From Boletus sp. NGJ (taxonomy: Eukaryota > Basidiomycota > Agaricomycetes > Boletales > Boletaceae), in the NCBI GenBank assembly GCA_019096195.1, contig JAGTXK010000050.1:372001-436000 (forward strand): a stretch of 64,000 nucleotides of DNA, in the 5' to 3' direction. The notes under the pieces were generated by a model. The model saw only the letters and a program-made list of their open reading frames with translations, had not been told where the DNA came from and did not search any database. The translations under genes and the position numbers were made by a program. Below are positions 34,920 through 45,330 of the stretch, piece after piece (position 1 is the first letter of the stretch; every line of letters starts with the position of its first letter).

Positions 34920-37900
34920 TCACAACTCAAACTTGATCCGATGGTACAACTCCGACTCACTCCGCATCGCCTCCACGTTCTCGAACCCCGCCTCCTCTCC
35001 TCGATGATCAAAGATGTGCACCGGCGCATACTCGAACGGCGCGGGTGCCTTCGGTACGCATTGCACCGGCTGCACGCCATAGTCTTCAAAGCTGAACGGA
35101 TCGCCGGGGTGCGAGGGCGTCTGGAGGAGGATGGCATTGGTAGAATCGATCGAGACGTCGTGATCAAAGTAGTTGAGCGGGGTTAGGAAGAAGCTGCGAG
35201 ATTCGGATTCGGATGCGATCAGGAAGGGTGTTGGTGTTAGTGTTGAGCATTGAGGTCATGTTTCGAACGAATGCGGTGCTTACCTCGATGTAGCGGTGTT
35301 CGTACGAGTGTTGGGCGCATCCTCGGATTGTGGCTGCGAGGTCGCCTGGTCAGGTTAGTCTCAAAGAGGATACACTGGGACCTCACGAGGTGATGCATCC
35401 CAATGTTGATCCAAGCGACCAGATCTTCCTGCGTTATATTCTCCCCATCGAAAAACTTGTGAAAGTCGACTGGTGGCGCGCCGGGCAAGTTAAAGTTCCA
35501 TACGCTGCTCGACGACGGCTCTGTTTCTTTGCGACGAGAAATAGCCAGGTTGTATCGCGCCCAGTTGGCGTTCTTGAGGAGACGCTTGGAACCCACGACG
35601 GTCTGCGCTGTACAGTCAACATCTGTTCAAAGAAAATACCACGAGGACAGTGCTTACGCCATGAATGGGCGAATATCCAGGATGGATCGCGTAACCCCTC
35701 ACTGTACCCCATTTGTTCTTCTCCTCTTGATTGACAATAGAGTATCCTCCTTGGAAGTTATCAGGGAACTTAAGCAGTGCGTCGTCTTCGTTCGTGATGT
35801 ACTGGCGGTGGATGGTTTGTTGGATGACTTCATTGCCCCAATCGTCGTTGTACCAGGGTTGAGTCACGACTTCTTGCCCCGTCGTCGTTTTCAAAAGGGT
35901 GTTGGCAGTGCCTGCAACGTCGAGGTCGACCTACGAGGGATGAATGATCTTGCCTGACGTGTGAAGTATTCCTCCCTGACCTTGTAATTGATGACATGGT
36001 CGTGTAGACTTCCCACTAGAAATAAAACATGGGTTAGTAGTTACAAACAGTCCTCTGGATCACGCACTGCTAGTTTCCCAGATGCGAGCTCCATAGTGCT
36101 TTTGATCAGCGTCCCAGTACCCAGCTTGGAGATAACCCGACGCTGACACACGCACTTCAATCGTTCCGTCCAGGTGGAAGATATAGTCAAACTAGATTCG
36201 ATCAGTAAAAGAACATGTTGTCTTCAGAAGCAACATTTTACCACTAGCAAGAAGACAAAAGTAAGACAAAGGTCAGTCAATGCTGATCTGCTTAGTGAAT
36301 TCGTCTACTCACGATAGTCATAGCTGCGTAGATACCAGTAAGTGTCTCGCTGGCAAGGGAAGGTTAGGGTCAACGCACTTTCCAAGGGTAGCGATGCTTC
36401 TGATCACCAGCTGATACCCCTTCACGGCACCGAATTCGTCTTTGTCATATCCCAAGTGCCTCGTGAGCGGCCGTTCACTGTCGTGCTCGAATACGCAGAT
36501 GGCACGGTCTCTTGACAATATGCCTGTGAGACCAAAGGTCGTGGCGGGCAAGTAAACTGCCTCATAAGGGCAATCATATCCAGGGAGCATATCTCGAACC
36601 GCGTGACCCATCCCAAAGTAACGGTCGAGCCACGCAGTTGATGACTGGAATGGGTCGTTGCCGGCTATATGGGTTCATCCAGTCAAGTGTGATAGGCGTA
36701 GATAAGGTGTGACGAACCGTATTGTGCCAGCGCATCCTGTGGTCTGAGCTAAAAAGTTGTTCAACAGCAAAAGCTGAACCCGAGAGATAAAACATACTTC
36801 GTAAATGATTCTTTCGTTTCGGAATCGAATGTCCCACAGGCTGAGACCCATGTCCCTGTCGAAACCAAGGTACAGTCCCCAACCCATCCAGCTAACATAC
36901 TGCTGTTCGCGATCAATTCTAAACCTCAGCCCCGCAAAGGAGACGGAGCGTGGACCGGGAAGGTGATCCAAGTCGCGTTGGGCTCCTATGCGTTTTCTGG
37001 TGCTCCAAGAAAAGTCCATGTCTTGTTGAACAGGTAAAGGAGCACGTTCGAGCGAACCGTTACGAAGTGCTTCCAAGAACGACTCGGTGGTGTCAAATAC
37101 TTGGTGGTTATACACGATCTAGGCTACCAGATGAGCTCATGCTATGACAAACACGTAAATACCGACCTTGAGCGGTTTCCATTGAGACGAGTCTGTGCCA
37201 CTTATGTCGACATACTGATAGAAATTCAAAGGGTGCAAAAAAGGTCCTGGAACATTACGACGCCAACCGATCCACATGCGACGGAAGGATCCATCAAAGC
37301 TGAAAGGACCGCACCCTCCAGCAACAAGGGTGTCATTTGAAAGTCCGGCAGCTTGACCGTCAAATAATTCCTGCCTACCGGTTGGTCACACTAAGCGTTA
37401 CAGATCGTTCCGACTCACTTCAAATGCTTCAGCCAATGGTGCGGCTACGTTGGAATATATCTCGGGCGACGACCAGTCGCGGGCATCGAATGGACGGGCG
37501 TTGTAGGGAATGGGATCTACATGATAAATATCCGTCAAGGGTGATACGCTGGTATGTGGTCCTATAGGAAGCGGCCCGACCAGATAATTCTTCACGATAG
37601 GCTCCTGAGCAGCGCCATGGTGAATAGCTACCCGAGCAAACCGAGGCGGAAGGTTGACCGTGAAAGGAGACGACAGATAACTGAGCACCGCAGCTTTGGG
37701 TGGATAGTATATTTCGACGACATAGAGGTGGTTGTCGGATGGAACGGCGACGTCACCTAGCGTTAGGTTGAGACCTTGTTCTGGCGCAAAGAGCCAGTCC
37801 TGAATCTGCACAATCTCAGTGATGGTGAGTGAGGTCCATGGGTTCACGGGAGCAGGTGGCGACGCGGCTGGTGCAATGTTTGCAATGCATTGTCCGATCG

Positions 37901-38093
37901 ATTCTGCATTGTTGTGTGCCTCCAAGGACGTGGGAGGGTGATGATTAGATAAGAGATATCGGCCAGACTTGAACAACAAGAACGCCGAAACAGTCAGGAA
38001 AACGACGCTAGAGGCAAGGCGATACCGCGACCTAGGCGAGGGCGTTGTATCGACGGAAGTGGGCTTCAAAAACTGGTATCCTCCACTGGCCAT
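34920..38093 (-). CDS. Copper amine oxidase (primary-amine oxidase)
   Basis: Oxidises primary amines to aldehydes using copper and topaquinone. Thirteen exons (minus): 38093-37419, 37370-37167, 37118-36798, 36748-36718, 36664-36379, 36323-36313, 36243-36242, 36191-36068, 36015-35981, 35930-35658, 35602-35387, 35333-35284 and 35193-34920; 2502 bases, 833 residues. N-terminal membrane helix (about residues 28-45) suggests a type II secretory protein. Seen: catalytic-Asp block WLDRYFGMGHA, cofactor motif TLGNYDYLFDY (topaquinone Tyr about 507), copper ligands HDH (about 556 and 558) and third His in GMHHLPQSEDAPNT. The cofactor motif is assembled from an 11-nt exon and an apparent 2-nt exon. Introns 2, 9 use GTC donors and intron 4 GTTCGT. 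Confidence 0.93.
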
Positions 38094-38755
38094 GGTGGTG
38101 GATCACAGAGAATAGGCGTCAATAACCCAAGAAGTAAACACTCCGTCGGGAACACACGCTGTCGATTTCTATTTTGAGTCCAGAGGAGAGAAACTTCCAC
38201 AGAGTGCGACTGTACACTGCTGAAACAAGGACATGAATGTGAGATATCATTATGATCTAGAACCGTACCTGCTACATTTCCAAGGCTCATGATCAGCGCG
38301 AAGAAATGATGGAGAGACTTACATGTGCGAGCTAGTGAATGCGACCATGTGTGCTTCTGAAACGTGGATACTGGAGCGAGGTATCGCGCGCCTTGAAACC
38401 GTAACATGTTATATTTTCAGGCCTCGCGATTAGTGCGATGGAAAGATGGACCCATACCTCCGTCAGTCCGTGGGTAAACAAACTAACTTGAACAGGCTGC
38501 TGCGCATGACAGACGCATTCGTTAGTTTCAATTTGGTTCCGAACATAACTCTACTGAGTCAATGGAAATTGTCGGTCCGGAGTGTTTCGGCACGGGTTGA
38601 CTTTGATTATATGGATCTCCGACTGAAACACCCCAAAGGGTCAGGATGAGTCCGTGCCAAGTATTCAAACTCCGAACGTCTCCGGTGGGCCAGATTACGT
38701 CAGCTACTCATTCACGAAAAGCCATCCAAGTTGAACACGGCCAAAGATTTTAGAC
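38094..38755. other. Divergent promoter region, amine oxidase / SAP18
   Basis: 660 bases between two divergent start codons. No gene recognised. Confidence 0.6.
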
Positions 38756-39740
38756 ATGAGCGACACCCTCGAACCAATCTCGCCCACGGGTCAACCGCTC
38801 GTCCCCAGAGAAAAGGTCAATATTCAATCCCATCTTCGTCCCCATTCCTGACGATTCTCAAAGACAGCGCCGTTTCTCATCCGGTCGTTTGTCAAAGTGG
38901 GCACATTCCACCGTCTTTCATTATTCGAAGAAGGGACGCTCCCGACGACCGATGAGCACCAGCTCTTTGCCTGGTATGTCGTCGCGTTGCTCGATTCTTG
39001 CGCTCGCCTGACCTCTGAACTGCAGGAAAGACGCCACGCTGCGCGAAATCCTGACTACCCTTCGTAACACCGCTCCTCAAATAGCGGAGTTCAGACACCC
39101 TCTCGCCCGGTACTCTTTCCGCGCGATATACGCCGATGGTGCCAACAAAGGCCGCTTCGCCCAAAAAGAACTCGGTATCGTCTACTCGCGCGACATCCTC
39201 GGTGAACCAGGCTCGCTCGAATCGCCTGCCGCCCGATTGTTAGAGGATGCTGACGGTGAACATCGTGAACCGACCGAACGTGAAAAAGAAGAGAGGACGC
39301 TCGAGGAACTACGTTTCGTGCCTGGAGATTATCTTTGTATCTCAATCCTCCTTCCAAAAGGTGTTGCCCCCAGTGCACCGCAAGTGGACGTGGCCGTCAA
39401 ACAAGTTCAGTCGAATGGCTGGCGCTCAGGTCCGCCTGTTCGTGTGAGCGCTGGTGGATTTGGCGGTGGACAGGGACCTCCTCCGGGCCGTGGTGGAGGG
39501 CACTGGCGAGGTGATTCTAACCCGCCGCCTCCGGGTGGTGGTCGTGGTCGTGGGGGAAGATCCGGTGATTTTGCAGGAAGGGACCGTGATTTCGATCATG
39601 TGCGGGAGCTCGAGAGGCGCCCTCCTCGAAGAGATTCGCCACCACGTCGGAGTGGGCGGGGTGGACGAGGAGGGAGACGGTCACCCTCGTATTCACGATC
39701 TCGAAGCCCACCGAGACGTAGGGGTTCACGGTATGATTGA
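38756..39740 (+). CDS. SAP18: SAP18 with RGG/RS-rich tail
   Basis: Sin3-associated polypeptide p18, a ubiquitin-fold protein of the Sin3 histone-deacetylase and ASAP/PSAP splicing complexes. Exons 38756-38815, 38864-38973 and 39026-39740 give 294 residues. The SAP18 domain is about residues 20-180: TAPFLIRSFVKVGTFHRL, LPTDEHQLFAWKDATLREIL, YSFRAIYADG and RFVPGDYLCISILLP. The last about 100 residues are Gly/Arg-rich (RGG, GRGRGG) then Arg/Ser-rich (SPSYSRSRSPPRRRGSR), an RS domain like that of splicing factors. Intron 1 has a GTCAAT donor, required by phase; its acceptor AAAG/ACA was chosen because it gives the family sequence. Confidence 0.93.
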
Positions 39741-39912
39741 TATTTGAGAAATTTTCTTTGACCGTAGAGGTACATGATGGTATGCATTGCTATGTGCTTG
39801 ATCAGGGCGTAATATGAGTTTTGCTTGAGGCGCTGTGTCGCGTCGCGCCATCTTATCGAACTTCATCAACGTTTTAACTGCGTGGCTTCCGCCTGTCAAT
39901 TGCACTCTGTCG

Positions 39913-41672
39913 ATGGGTTCCAGCTCATCCAGACACGCTTATGCCTTCCCCGTGCCCATGCCAGCGCATGACCCCTCAAAATCGGGCAAATGGTCCTTCT
40001 CCATGAAGAAAAAGAGCAAAAATGACAAAGAAAAATACGACGACTTCATCGTTCCCAAATACCCCACCCCTGCCACCGCCGCGTACGGGTTCCCTTATTG
40101 TGCGTCTCCGAGCGTGTGTGGCCGGGTGCTGGTGTTGACCGAGTGCCGCAGACCCACAGATGCAAACCACCTTTCCTGCGTACTATGCCCCCGTACCGAT
40201 GGCGGTCATGCAGCCCTTCGGGGTTCAACAGCCTGTCTTCGCCATGCCCCAGGCGTACGTCCCGATGCCGACATACCAAACCACCGCAGCCCCCGTCCAA
40301 CCCGCCGTCGCACCCCCCATTCAACCCGCACCAACCACACAAATGCCCGTCCCTGCCCCAGCACTCGCGTCTGCGCGCACACACGCCATGCAAATGCCCA
40401 TCCCAACACCCGGCCCCCCAATTTCATCCGCCCCACCACCCACCGCCCCGACACAGATGCCCCAACCCCACCCTATCTATGACCCACCCCCCACCCACGG
40501 CCCGGTAATGCCGCCCTCGCCCGTCCTCGCCGAACCCGTCATCCCGCCACCCCCGAACTTTAACTCCGAACCGCCCCGCCCCGCACCCGACTCGGTGCGC
40601 CCCCGTTTCACAGACTTTTACCGCCCTGTCGATATGCCGGACCCACCACCCCGACGGCCCAGTTTCGACGAGCCCGTCCGTCCACCGACCGCTGGCCCGT
40701 CTGGTAGAACGCCCTTCATCCCCCCAATGCAGATGCCAACGCCGATGCCGATGCCGATGTCAAACAACCCGCTTCCGCCACCGCCCGCGAACGTATGGGA
40801 TAGCTCGCCCTACCGACAGGTCCTCGAGAACCTCCCCAACGAACTACCGCCCCTCCTCGATCTCCACCCCTGCTCCGACTCGTTCATCAGTATGCCCGAG
40901 CCCGTTCCACGTCCCTCGTCGCGTCTCGGGGGATTCTTTGGCTCGACCTCGAGGAGGGACAAGGGGAAGAACCCACTGAGGGGGTTGTTCCGGTCGAGGA
41001 GCACCTCGGGGCACGACGTGCAGAACGATCTGGGGTCGATCAGTGGGAGTCAACACGGGCACGGACGAGCACAGACGATGACGACGTTCCTCGTTCCAGC
41101 CCCTACGAGCACATCGACGATGGACATTCCGCCCGTCGTCCCAAGCACGTCCATGCCCGTCCCAGATCGCGGCACACCAATCAGGTTCGATCATACGGGC
41201 AACTATGCGGGGTTCGTGAATCACTCTAATCACCGCGTGATGTACAAGAATAAGATGTACCCGACGGCGTTGCATTTGCTCGAGGCGATGAAGTTTATCC
41301 ATCAACCGGCCTTGCAGGAACGGATACGGACGTGTAAAGACGTGAATGACATGTATCCGCTCTCGGCGAGTTATCAGGAACATGTTCGATCGGATTGGGG
41401 ACAGGTGTTTTTGCAAACGGTAGTTTGTTTATCTATTCTAAAGTGGGCGTCGTTGGCTGATGGGTCTCGGTTAGATGGAGGACGTGTTGTATCTCAAGTT
41501 TAAACAACATCCGAGTTTACGCATGTTGCTCCTACGCACGGGGCTTCTGGACATCGTCTATGCGGACGACAATGAGTATTGGGGTGAAGGTCCCCTGGGC
41601 GAAGGTGCCAACGAACTCGGTAAAGCCCTCGTTCGGGTCAGGGAACGACTACAACAAGAAGGCGAGAGATGA
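39913..41672 (+). CDS. NADAR-domain protein with long proline-rich N-terminus
   Basis: Exons 39913-40099, 40152-41419 and 41475-41672 give 550 residues. The C-terminal 150 residues are a NADAR (YbiA/DUF1768) domain: FDHTGNYAGFVNH, VMYKNKMYPTALHLLEAMKF, QEHVRSDWGQVFLQ, VLYLKFKQHPSLRMLLLRTG and DNEYWGEGPLGEGANELG. Bacterial and plant relatives are N-glycosidases acting on riboflavin intermediates, and others reverse ADP-ribosylation of DNA bases; the reaction here is not readable. The N-terminal 380 residues are Pro/Met-rich and disordered, with a basic patch (KKKSKNDKEK). I chose the Met at 39913 because it gives MGSSSS, a possible myristoylation start; an in-frame Met at 39835 is possible. 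Confidence 0.88.
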
Positions 41673-41890
41673 AAAACACGGATGATCACGACGGACACGA
41701 CAACGACACGATGAAGATGCCCGCACGCCAACTTCATGCATATAATCATGCTTGTTTTTTTTTTCTTTCACACACATACTACTCTGCCATACCTTTTCAT
41801 GTTGTTCATCGCTATCATGTTGCTTTCACATAGGTTTGAGAATCAGGAGTGGGTACCCCAGGATCAACGCTGGAAATTGGCGCTCAACTT

Positions 41891-43776
41891 TCAGGGTTCT
41901 CGTGTCCGTTTTTGCTGTCCGTTCGTCGTTGGCGACGCGGACGACTCAGTGCCAGGTGCCAACTGGGTTTTGATAACCTTATTGACGGCCTGGCGTCGTA
42001 CCTTTTCGGGTACTTTCTCCCAGTACAGTTCCTCCTTTTTGCCTTGGATCCTCTCCATCGCGATCGGCTTGTCGTCCAGGACGGGCGTTCGCCCTGTCGC
42101 ATCCAGTCCATGCACCTGGGCTTTCCGTCGCGCGTCGCAACCAAAGTACTCTATTAACCGCGTCACGTGGTGCGGTGACGCGAGACGAAGATAGCACTAG
42201 CATAGAAAGCGACAAAGAGAAGAGGCGCATTTCAGTGTCCTTGCAAAGGGGAAAAAAATGGCAATGTGTAGTCGAACGCGTACCGTGTCCATGCCTCTGT
42301 TAAAGTCAACGTAATCGAGACTGCTTCCGTCTTGGAACGCCTGGGCGAATAGGGATTTGAGCGTGGTCTTGTTCGTATCTGGGTGGACGTTGCGCACGAA
42401 GACGAGGCAGCCGAACGGGTAGGGCGAGGAAGGCGTGGTCTGCGTCTCAGCTTCGGTTTCGGTTTCAGGGTTGGGGTGAGGAAGTGCAGTGGGTTCGTCG
42501 CGCTCGTGTTCAGTCGCGTCTTCACCAGTGTGATGTATCTGAACCTGCGTCCGCGCCATCTCATCCACAAGGTATTGTTTATAAAGGAGGTACTCCCCGT
42601 TGAGCACGTCCCAACGTGCCTTGGAGATCATTCGCAGCCCATACTTGTGCGCTTCTCTCGCGATGGGCGACGCGTCCGTGTGCGCGGGACCAAGTACACG
42701 CCGCCGCCTCCAGGGCCACGCACGAAGAACGGCCTCGACGTGCGACTTGGTCGAAAAGGTGATGAGGGCGTACCCTTTGCATTTGGGCATGTCCCCGGGT
42801 TTGTCGAGGTAGTGGGGAGGAAGGGTGACGCATTGGACGCGGAGGCACGGTTCCATGTCAGTGTCTGTTTCTGGTCCCGAGGACAGCGAGAGGAGTGTTT
42901 CGGCGAAACGGGCAATACCCCCGACGGTGCGGTATTGCGGTGGTATGCATTCCTAGTGGCGCCAACGAAAAAGGGCGTAGAATCAGATATTATGGGCTAG
43001 TTGAGAGAAGGCGCCAAAGCGAAACGAACCATGTACGCCGTCATATCGTCCCATCGGGCACGCGACCACCCACACGAGAGACGATCTCGCAACGTGGACC
43101 AATCTCTCCGGCGTACTTCGTACCCACCTACGTCTTTCTTCCGGGACGTTTTGCCGGTGCCGTACCAGACGGACGCGGGGGGTGCGGAGACAGAAGAGGA
43201 AGACGCAAGACGCATCCGAACCTCGAGAGTGTGACTCGCGTGTGTGCGGAGGGCTTTCACTACCTCCGTTTCGGATGGGTCGGGCTGACCGTTTGCCAGT
43301 GGGAGTGAACTACGAAACGGGGTGCGGCGGAGGAGGTAGTTGATAGGTACGACTGTGAATGCATGCAAAAGGTCGTCGTTGATTAGTCGTCACGTTTCCT
43401 GGATGGGGACGAGGAACAGAGGGAGAGACGCACATCCAACCTCATCGGGGGAGGTTTCGTCCCCCAGACAAGCGTTGAGCTTCCAGCGCAGGTCGGCGTC
43501 AAGCCATATGTTGTAGTCGGAGAGGGCGAGAGAAATGAGGGACGCGATGTCCAGGGCGATGGTGGACTGCTTTGAATGCGCTGATTCGATGGCCTTTTCT
43601 TTGCCCTTGACCTTGTCAAGTGTGGTGTTGGAGCGGTCGTCTTCATCGTCTTCTGGCTCGGAGTCGGTGGTGGGGTCGGGTGGTGGGGATGGGGATGGCG
43701 GGGGTCTGGATATGCCTTGCCATTCTTTCGTGTACCTAAAGACAGCTCGTGGAACGAAGGCAAAGGGTGTTGCCAT
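41891..43776 (-). CDS. LARP7: LARP7/Pof8-like La-family protein
   Basis: La-related protein similar to fission-yeast Pof8/Lar7, which binds and stabilises telomerase RNA and U6 snRNA. Minus-strand exons 43776-43434, 43352-43030, 42952-42284 and 42196-41891 give 546 residues. La motif about residues 80-180: SLALSDYNIWLDADLRWKLN, FVPINYLLRRTPF and VVKALRTHAS. Then the RRM1-like part (YMECIPPQYRTVGGIARF, CLRVQCVTLP, KCKGYALITFST) and the C-terminal xRRM (FGCLVFVRNVHPDTNKTTL, SLDYVDFNRGMDTCYLRLA, KKEELYWEKVPEKVRRQAV), the last block being typical of the telomerase-associated group. Intron 2 has a GTTCGT donor. Convergent with the NADAR gene. Confidence 0.88.
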
Positions 43777-45330
43777 CTGTCGATTGGCTGCACTCGTTGA
43801 ATATGGCGTGCATCACGGTTGCGTGGGTCTACTACATACCTCAGCTGTGTTACGCTCTTAGTAATAGTAAAGCCTGACAGTGGCTGAGACGTCCATTGTC
43901 CTCACTCATCATCACCGGAGACGCATCCTATACAACGGCGACGCGAAGTTGTTATGCTCATGACTGAGCGTAGCTCTACCAAGTGGTAGATTGCACTATG
44001 GCATGCAGACTCGCGGTCAAGCCGACACTGGAAACATCCACCCAAGGGGTTGCCGCCTCGGCATACTAGTAAGCGGAGTGCTAATAGAAGTACGTGCGTC
44101 TGTCGGACTCTGAATATTGGTTCTCAGCTGGGTGCATGGCCCCGAACGAACCCGACAGTTCTTGGGCTTGAGCCGAAGTTTATCGTTTCGACTTGGAAAG
44201 GTGGACAGCAACCGTTTCAGTATATCATGACTGCGTCGTCAAAATGTAGTGACAATGACCACCGTATACAAATGCCGTTTGTTGTCAACTGCACTGTCTT
44301 GATTGACAGGCCCACATGGTGAGTATCACATAGTATGGCCGCGTGATACCATGCACTCCTAATACAGCCTGGCACCGGCTGAGACCTCTTGTATTGTTGG
44401 AGTCTCGAGATCTCGACATCGTGATCATCACCAGAAACGTATACCATACAAAGGCGACGCATTGTTGTTGTGGGGTATGCTCCGCGGGCGGGCATGACCG
44501 AGCGTACCCCACAACATCAATGTGTCGCTTCCATGTACCGGTTCATTCCACGATTCGAGCTGGACTTCTCCACGTCTGCACGTGAACCACAACATAGACC
44601 CCCTTGTCGAGTCGTCTGAACGTCATGTTCCTCGCTCACGACAGGCGACATTGACGGGTCCCCGCATGGTCGCCTTTAGCGTCACCAGTTAGGCTCGGCT
44701 CCTCTTACCTCGTCTATAGCAAGAGTGTACCATGATTCATCGATTCTGTTCGGACGACATTGAAGCGCCTCGAACATTGTGTGGCACTAGTGTGAAGCAT
44801 CTGTGAGCACGGCGGTTGGGATATCAAAAGAAATCAAACAAGAGAGCAGCATTCCGATTGCAAATTACAACCGTCATTCAGCTGCCTGGGATGATATCGC
44901 AGGGCGGTTACCAGCACCGAAAACACTCGCCGAAAGCCGAATTGCCTCGGAGGCTTGTTGGGTGGAAACACAGCACGATGACATACCGCAGCTGTCGGGT
45001 GTGCTGGATGTCGTCCTGCGCGCTGCTGCTGACCAGCTTGAGAAAGAGATTATGGACTGACCTAGTGGGAGTCAAGTTTTGACTTTGTGGTGCGGGCCCA
45101 AAGTGGTGGTTGAAGACAAGTTTGGGAGCGTGAGCTGGCCATCGTTATCATGCCACGAGGAGGTACGTTCGCTGGGTTGACACTTTACATAAAGTTTAAA
45201 CTTCAAGTATAGCTATCGGTTATCTCTGTCCGCGCAAATGACCCTCTCGTGACCATGAACACCTCACAGCACTGATACAAGTACGGCCTTCTCTTTAGGC
45301 ACCTCCGTATCTGCCCAGTAGGCGCCTACT
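43777..45330. other. 1.55-kb spacer with a degenerate direct repeat
   Basis: No gene assigned. Two segments, about 43852-44000 and 44360-44515, resemble each other (gcctgacagtggctgagac versus gcctggcaccggctgagac; catcatcaccggagacg versus catcaccagaaacg; aacggcgacgcgaagttgtt versus aaggcgacgcattgttgtt). A plus-strand frame 44803-45060 (from a GTG) reads like protein (WDDIAGRLPAPKTLAESR and on to QLEKEIMD) but has no start and no relative that I know; possible gene remnant. Confidence 0.4.
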
